Positions 4,065 through 7,382 of a DNA stretch of 7,382 nucleotides are shown here, one piece after another. Every line of letters starts with the position of its first letter. The stretch's first letter is position 1. Below the pieces are notes generated by a model. That model saw nothing but the letters and a program-made list of their open reading frames with translations, made no database searches and was not told the DNA's origin. Source of the DNA: JBFLVQ01 sp040758525 (lineage in GTDB: Bacteria; Acidobacteriota; Blastocatellia; Chloracidobacteriales; JADJPF01). Position numbers and translations under genes: made by a program. The stretch is taken from positions 1-7,382 of the forward strand of contig JBFLVQ010000481.1 of assembly GCA_040758525.1 (NCBI GenBank). Reading direction: 5' to 3'.

Positions 4065-7000
4065 ATGATTTCCAATTTCTTCATCAGGCGTCCAATTGTT
4101 GCGATCGTGATCTCAATTGTCACTGTTATTGTTGGCCTCATTGCGATGAATAGACTGCCATTGGCGCAATTTCCCGATATCGTACCGCCGCAGATCGTTG
4201 TCTCAACAACATACACGGGAGCTGATGCTGTCACAATCGAGCAATCTGTCTCTACACCGCTTGAACAGCAGATGAATGGTGTGGACAACATGCTCTATAT
4301 GCAATCGACCAATGCCAATGACGGCACTGAGCAGTTGACGGTCACATTCGGCGTTGAGACAGATGTGAATACCGATCAGGTGAATGTGCAGAACCGCATA
4401 TCGCAGGCGCAGCCAAACCTTCCTACCGATGTTAATCAATACGGATTAACAACGCGAAAGTCTACTGGACTGCCTATGCTCGTCTTTGCGCTCTACTCTC
4501 CTAAAACGACCTATGATTCGCTCTTCCTAGCCAATTATGCCAATATCAACATCAATGATGCGCTCTATCGTGTGCCTGGTGTCGGTGAGGTGCGGCTCTT
4601 CGGCGCGAGCGATTACGCGATGCGCATCTGGGTCAAACCGGATCTACTGGCAAAACTTGGTCTGTCGGTGCCTGATCTTGCCAATGCGATCAAGCAGCAA
4701 AACAACGTTAATCCTTCCGGCCAGGTCGGTGCCGAACCTATATCGGCAGGCATTGAGAAGACCTACACTGTGCGCGCGCTAGGAAGGCTTCAGACGCCAG
4801 AGGAGTTCGGACAGATAGTTGTCCGTTCTAACACGGATGGCTCAGTAGTGCGATTGAAGGATGTCGCGCGTATCGAACTAGGCGCGCTCAACTATCAACA
4901 GAAATCTCGTATGAATGGCCAACCCAGTGCGATCATCGCAGTCTTTCAGTCTCCTGGCTCAAATGCGCTGGCAGTTGCTGATGGTCTCAAGAAGACGATG
5001 GCGGAATTGAAAGGAAGCTTTCCTGCAGATCTAGATTATGCGATCGTGCTCGATACCACGCTGCCAATCACAGAAGGTATCCATGAAATTCTCGTAACTC
5101 TGATCGAGGCGATGATCCTTGTCGTGATTGTAGTCTTCTTATTCTTGCAGAACTGGCGTGCAACACTCATCCCTATGATCGCTGTGCCGGTCTCGCTCAT
5201 CGGCACTTTTGCAATATTTCCATTGCTCGGTTTCTCGATCAACACGCTTTCGCTCTTTGCCTTCGTGCTTGCGATTGGACTTGTTGTGGATGATGCAATC
5301 GTGGTTGTAGAAGCAGTCGAACATCACGTCGAGCAGGGGTTATCTCCGCGCGATGCTACTCTGCAAGCGATGAAGGAAGTATCAGGGCCAGTGGTTGCGA
5401 TTGCAGTGATCCTTGCTTCAATCTTTTTACCAGTTGCGTTCATGGGTGGCATGCAAGGACGGCTCAACAATCAATTTGCTGTGACAATTGCGATCTCAAT
5501 GGTCATTTCGGCATTCAACGCGCTCACACTCTCGCCAGCGCTGGCGGCAATGCTGCTGAAACCGCGCAAGGAGTCGAAAGGCATTCTGGCCCGATTCTTT
5601 GGTGGCTTCAATCGGTGGTTTGACAAGGTTATGCGCTACTACCTTGGCTGGAGTCACGCACTGATTCGCAAAGCAGTAATAGCGGTGGTAATTCTCGTTG
5701 CTTTCACACTGCTCGATGGCCTCATTGGCAAACGGCTGCCGACCAGCTTTCTGCCAGAAGAAGACTATGGCTATGCATTCTTAAACGTCCAGCTTCCCGC
5801 TGCATCTTCACTATCAAGAACCGATGAAGTATTGAAAAAGATCGAGGGAATTCTCGCGCAAACAGAAGGCGTGCAGTATTCCACTACAGTGGGCGGCTTC
5901 AGTTTGTTAACACGCACATCATCATCTTATCAGGGTTTCTTTTTTCTTGGTCTCAGACCTTGGGACGAGCGCAGATCGCCACAACTGGAAGCGCGTGCCA
6001 TCGTTGATAATCTCAATCGACAACTGGCAATGAAAGTTCCCGAAGCAATCGCATTTGCTTTCATGCCGCCTGCTATTCCAGGACTCGGCAATGCTGGTGG
6101 GTTCTCTTTCTGGCTGCAAGATCGTAGTGGCGGATCGGTCGAATTCTTAGATCAGAATCTACAGAAATTCCTTGCAGCAGCACGCAAGCGCCCAGAGCTT
6201 GCTGGAGTTGTTTCACCATTCACTGCCTCTACACCACAAATCTATGTCGATGTTGATCGAGACAAAGTGTTGAAGCATGGCGTTGCCGTCGCTGACGTAT
6301 ATCAAACGTTGCAGGCATATCTTGGCGGTCTATATTTGAACCAGTTCAACCGCTTTGGCCGGCAATGGCGTGTGTTCCTACAAGCAGAAGGAGAAGAGCG
6401 AAGGAGCCCTGAAGATATCAGCAACTACTATGTGCGCAATAATGAAGGCAACATGGTGCCGCTCTCGGCGCTTGTTACTACACGCAACATCGCTGGTCCG
6501 GAATATACCAATCGTTTCAATCTCTACCGCGCCGCACAAGTGATTGGCGCGGCAGCTCCTGGTTATAGTTCCGGTCAGGCAATGGCTGTGCTTGAAGAGG
6601 TAGCAAAACAGACACTACCGCCAGAAATAGGCTACGACTGGGCCGACCTCTCTTATCAGGAGAAGCAAGCATCTGGCAATGCATTGACTTCTTTCGCACT
6701 CTCGCTCGTCTTTGTTTTTCTCATCTTGGCAGCGCTTTATGAGAGTTGGTCACTACCATTCTCGGTGTTGCTTACTGTGCCGGTTGCAGTACTGGGTGCT
6801 TTTGGCGGACTTTTGTTGCGAAACTATGACTTAAATGTCTATGGCCAGATCGGTTTGATCGTGCTCATTGGCCTTGCCGCTAAGAATGCGATCTTGATCG
6901 TTGAATTCGCCAAGCTAGAGTTCGAGAAGGGGCGTGGCCTGATGGAAGCGGCACTGGAGGGAGCGCGGTTGCGCCGTCGCCCACTCTTTATGACATCGTT

Positions 7001-7226
7001 CGCGTTCATACTGGGCTTGCTGCCATTATGGTTCGCCTCTGGATCGGGAGCAGTGGCTCGACAGATCCTTGGCACGGTTGTGATCACAGGTATGCTTGCT
7101 GACACGTTACTCGCCAGTTTCCTTATTCCGGTGGGATTCTATATAGTAGAGAAGATTGCTGGCGCAGAGAGGAAGCACGAGACAGGAGTTGCGCCAGAAA
7201 CAACTGCACCAGCAACGGGAGATTGA
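4065..7226 (+). CDS. RND multidrug efflux permease, AcrB/MexB (HAE-1) family
   Basis: At 1053 residues it has the normal length for proton-driven RND exporters of hydrophobic and amphiphilic compounds. It starts with the typical MISNFFIRRPIVAIVISI. TM1 is about 11-28, then the first periplasmic porter half (29-335), TM2-TM6 (about 338-498), TM7 (538-556), the second periplasmic half (557-870) and TM8-TM12 (873-1030). The proton-relay residues are present: D409-D410 in TM4 (GLVVDDAIVVVE), K940 in TM10 (AAKNAILIVEFAK), and R970 and T977 (RLRRRPLFMTS), matching AcrB D407, D408, K940, R971 and T978. The switch loop is GGFSLLTR (610-617). Relative to AcrB as I remember it, some aromatic pocket residues differ (Leu136, Thr607 and Leu614, where AcrB has Phe). 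The pump should form a trimer in the inner membrane with the upstream adaptor. No outer-membrane channel follows, so it presumably uses one encoded elsewhere or beyond the window. Substrates cannot be read from sequence. Confidence 0.96.
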   Translation: MISNFFIRRPIVAIVISIVTVIVGLIAMNRLPLAQFPDIVPPQIVVSTTYTGADAVTIEQSVSTPLEQQMNGVDNMLYMQSTNANDGTEQLTVTFGVETDVNTDQVNVQNRISQAQPNLPTDVNQYGLTTRKSTGLPMLVFALYSPKTTYDSLFLANYANININDALYRVPGVGEVRLFGASDYAMRIWVKPDLLAKLGLSVPDLANAIKQQNNVNPSGQVGAEPISAGIEKTYTVRALGRLQTPEEFGQIVVRSNTDGSVVRLKDVARIELGALNYQQKSRMNGQPSAIIAVFQSPGSNALAVADGLKKTMAELKGSFPADLDYAIVLDTTLPITEGIHEILVTLIEAMILVVIVVFLFLQNWRATLIPMIAVPVSLIGTFAIFPLLGFSINTLSLFAFVLAIGLVVDDAIVVVEAVEHHVEQGLSPRDATLQAMKEVSGPVVAIAVILASIFLPVAFMGGMQGRLNNQFAVTIAISMVISAFNALTLSPALAAMLLKPRKESKGILARFFGGFNRWFDKVMRYYLGWSHALIRKAVIAVVILVAFTLLDGLIGKRLPTSFLPEEDYGYAFLNVQLPAASSLSRTDEVLKKIEGILAQTEGVQYSTTVGGFSLLTRTSSSYQGFFFLGLRPWDERRSPQLEARAIVDNLNRQLAMKVPEAIAFAFMPPAIPGLGNAGGFSFWLQDRSGGSVEFLDQNLQKFLAAARKRPELAGVVSPFTASTPQIYVDVDRDKVLKHGVAVADVYQTLQAYLGGLYLNQFNRFGRQWRVFLQAEGEERRSPEDISNYYVRNNEGNMVPLSALVTTRNIAGPEYTNRFNLYRAAQVIGAAAPGYSSGQAMAVLEEVAKQTLPPEIGYDWADLSYQEKQASGNALTSFALSLVFVFLILAALYESWSLPFSVLLTVPVAVLGAFGGLLLRNYDLNVYGQIGLIVLIGLAAKNAILIVEFAKLEFEKGRGLMEAALEGARLRRRPLFMTSFAFILGLLPLWFASGSGAVARQILGTVVITGMLADTLLASFLIPVGFYIVEKIAGAERKHETGVAPETTAPATGD

Positions 7227-7276
7227 GATGATCTATTGCTGATCGCGAAATTGGAAGGTGAGCTTATCAATCATTC

Positions 7277-7381
7277 TTAGCAATTACTGAGAGGTTGTGA
7301 TCCAGGTTGGTTACCATAGCCTTTTTTCTCATCAAACTTAAAGCTAGGTATGTTTGGCGACATTTTAGTACCCAGCCTGAT
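7277..7381 (-). CDS. Possible C-terminal fragment of a convergent gene (partial, cut by right edge)
   Basis: On the minus strand a frame is open from the right edge for 34 codons to TAA (7279-7277). The tail contains FKFDEKKGYGNQPGSQPLSN, followed by Cys. The composition is protein-like (charged, Gly/Pro/Gln-rich), but the stretch is short and I recognise no family. If real, it ends 50 bp from the permease stop and the two genes converge. An 11-codon plus-strand frame from ATG 7350 (MFGDILVPSLI) is an alternative reading with a poor ribosome binding site. Confidence 0.25.
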   Translation of the reverse strand: MRLGTKMSPNIPSFKFDEKKGYGNQPGSQPLSNC

Positions 7382-7382
7382 T

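Noticed and set aside
7243..7249. Half-site TCGCGAA shortly after the pump stop.
   Set aside because: The partner arm at the 7-2-7 spacing is absent. A single 7-mer is expected by chance.
7305..7327. Stem GG-TGG/CCA-CC followed by six T residues after the pump, a possible rho-independent terminator.
   Set aside because: The stem is only 5 pairs with an internal loop, and it would fall inside the possible convergent reading frame. Too weak to list as a terminator.

Overview
The window shows a compact, self-contained regulatory and efflux module from a Gram-negative (diderm) bacterium of moderate GC content. The tripartite-type RND efflux genes, the sigma-54 enhancer-binding regulator and the Shine-Dalgarno-led genes all point that way. 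The pairing of a GAF/AAA+/Fis regulator of the FhlA-like type with a short degenerate STAS protein and an RND pump resembles Acidobacteriota as I remember them. That is an impression, not a demonstrated placement.

Layout from left to right. Bases 3-101 look like the last 32 codons of a plus-strand gene of unknown function. Bases 102-259 are a convergent intergenic region holding a pair of palindromic operator-like sites. Two genes follow on the minus strand: a 99-residue STAS-domain protein (260-559) and, upstream of it, a 533-residue sigma-54 activator (617-2218). Bases 2219-2636 are a 418-bp divergent control region. The efflux genes are on the plus strand: a membrane fusion (periplasmic adaptor) protein (best start 2637, end 4022) and, 42 bp later, an AcrB-type RND permease (4065-7226). 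The last 156 bp contain no convincing complete gene, but a minus-strand reading frame open from the right edge may be the tail of a convergent gene. No outer-membrane channel gene is present.

The control DNA is the most informative part. The divergent region holds a near-consensus sigma-54 promoter (2328-2343, GG and GC exactly 10 bp apart) pointing at the pump. It also holds two 16-bp palindromes (pattern TTCGYGA-2 bp-TCRCGAA) spaced exactly 20 bp centre to centre, about 80 and 100 bp upstream of the predicted start of transcription, plus an IHF-like sequence between enhancer and promoter. A third copy of the palindrome overlaps the predicted transcription start. A second near-consensus sigma-54 promoter (587-602, minus strand) lies between the regulator and the STAS gene. 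A second pair of the same palindromes, again 20 bp apart, lies just past the 3' end of the STAS gene. This suggests one circuit: the GAF-domain activator senses an unknown signal, binds the palindromes, activates the pump and the STAS gene through sigma-54, and probably controls its own transcription from the shared enhancer region.

The predicted pump transcript has a leader of about 280 nt with a run of inverted repeats able to form hairpins just before the first gene, and a possible 29-codon leader ORF that ends inside one of them. The adaptor protein has a coiled-coil hairpin that appears to be lengthened by four heptads in each arm compared with AcrA (recalled from memory).
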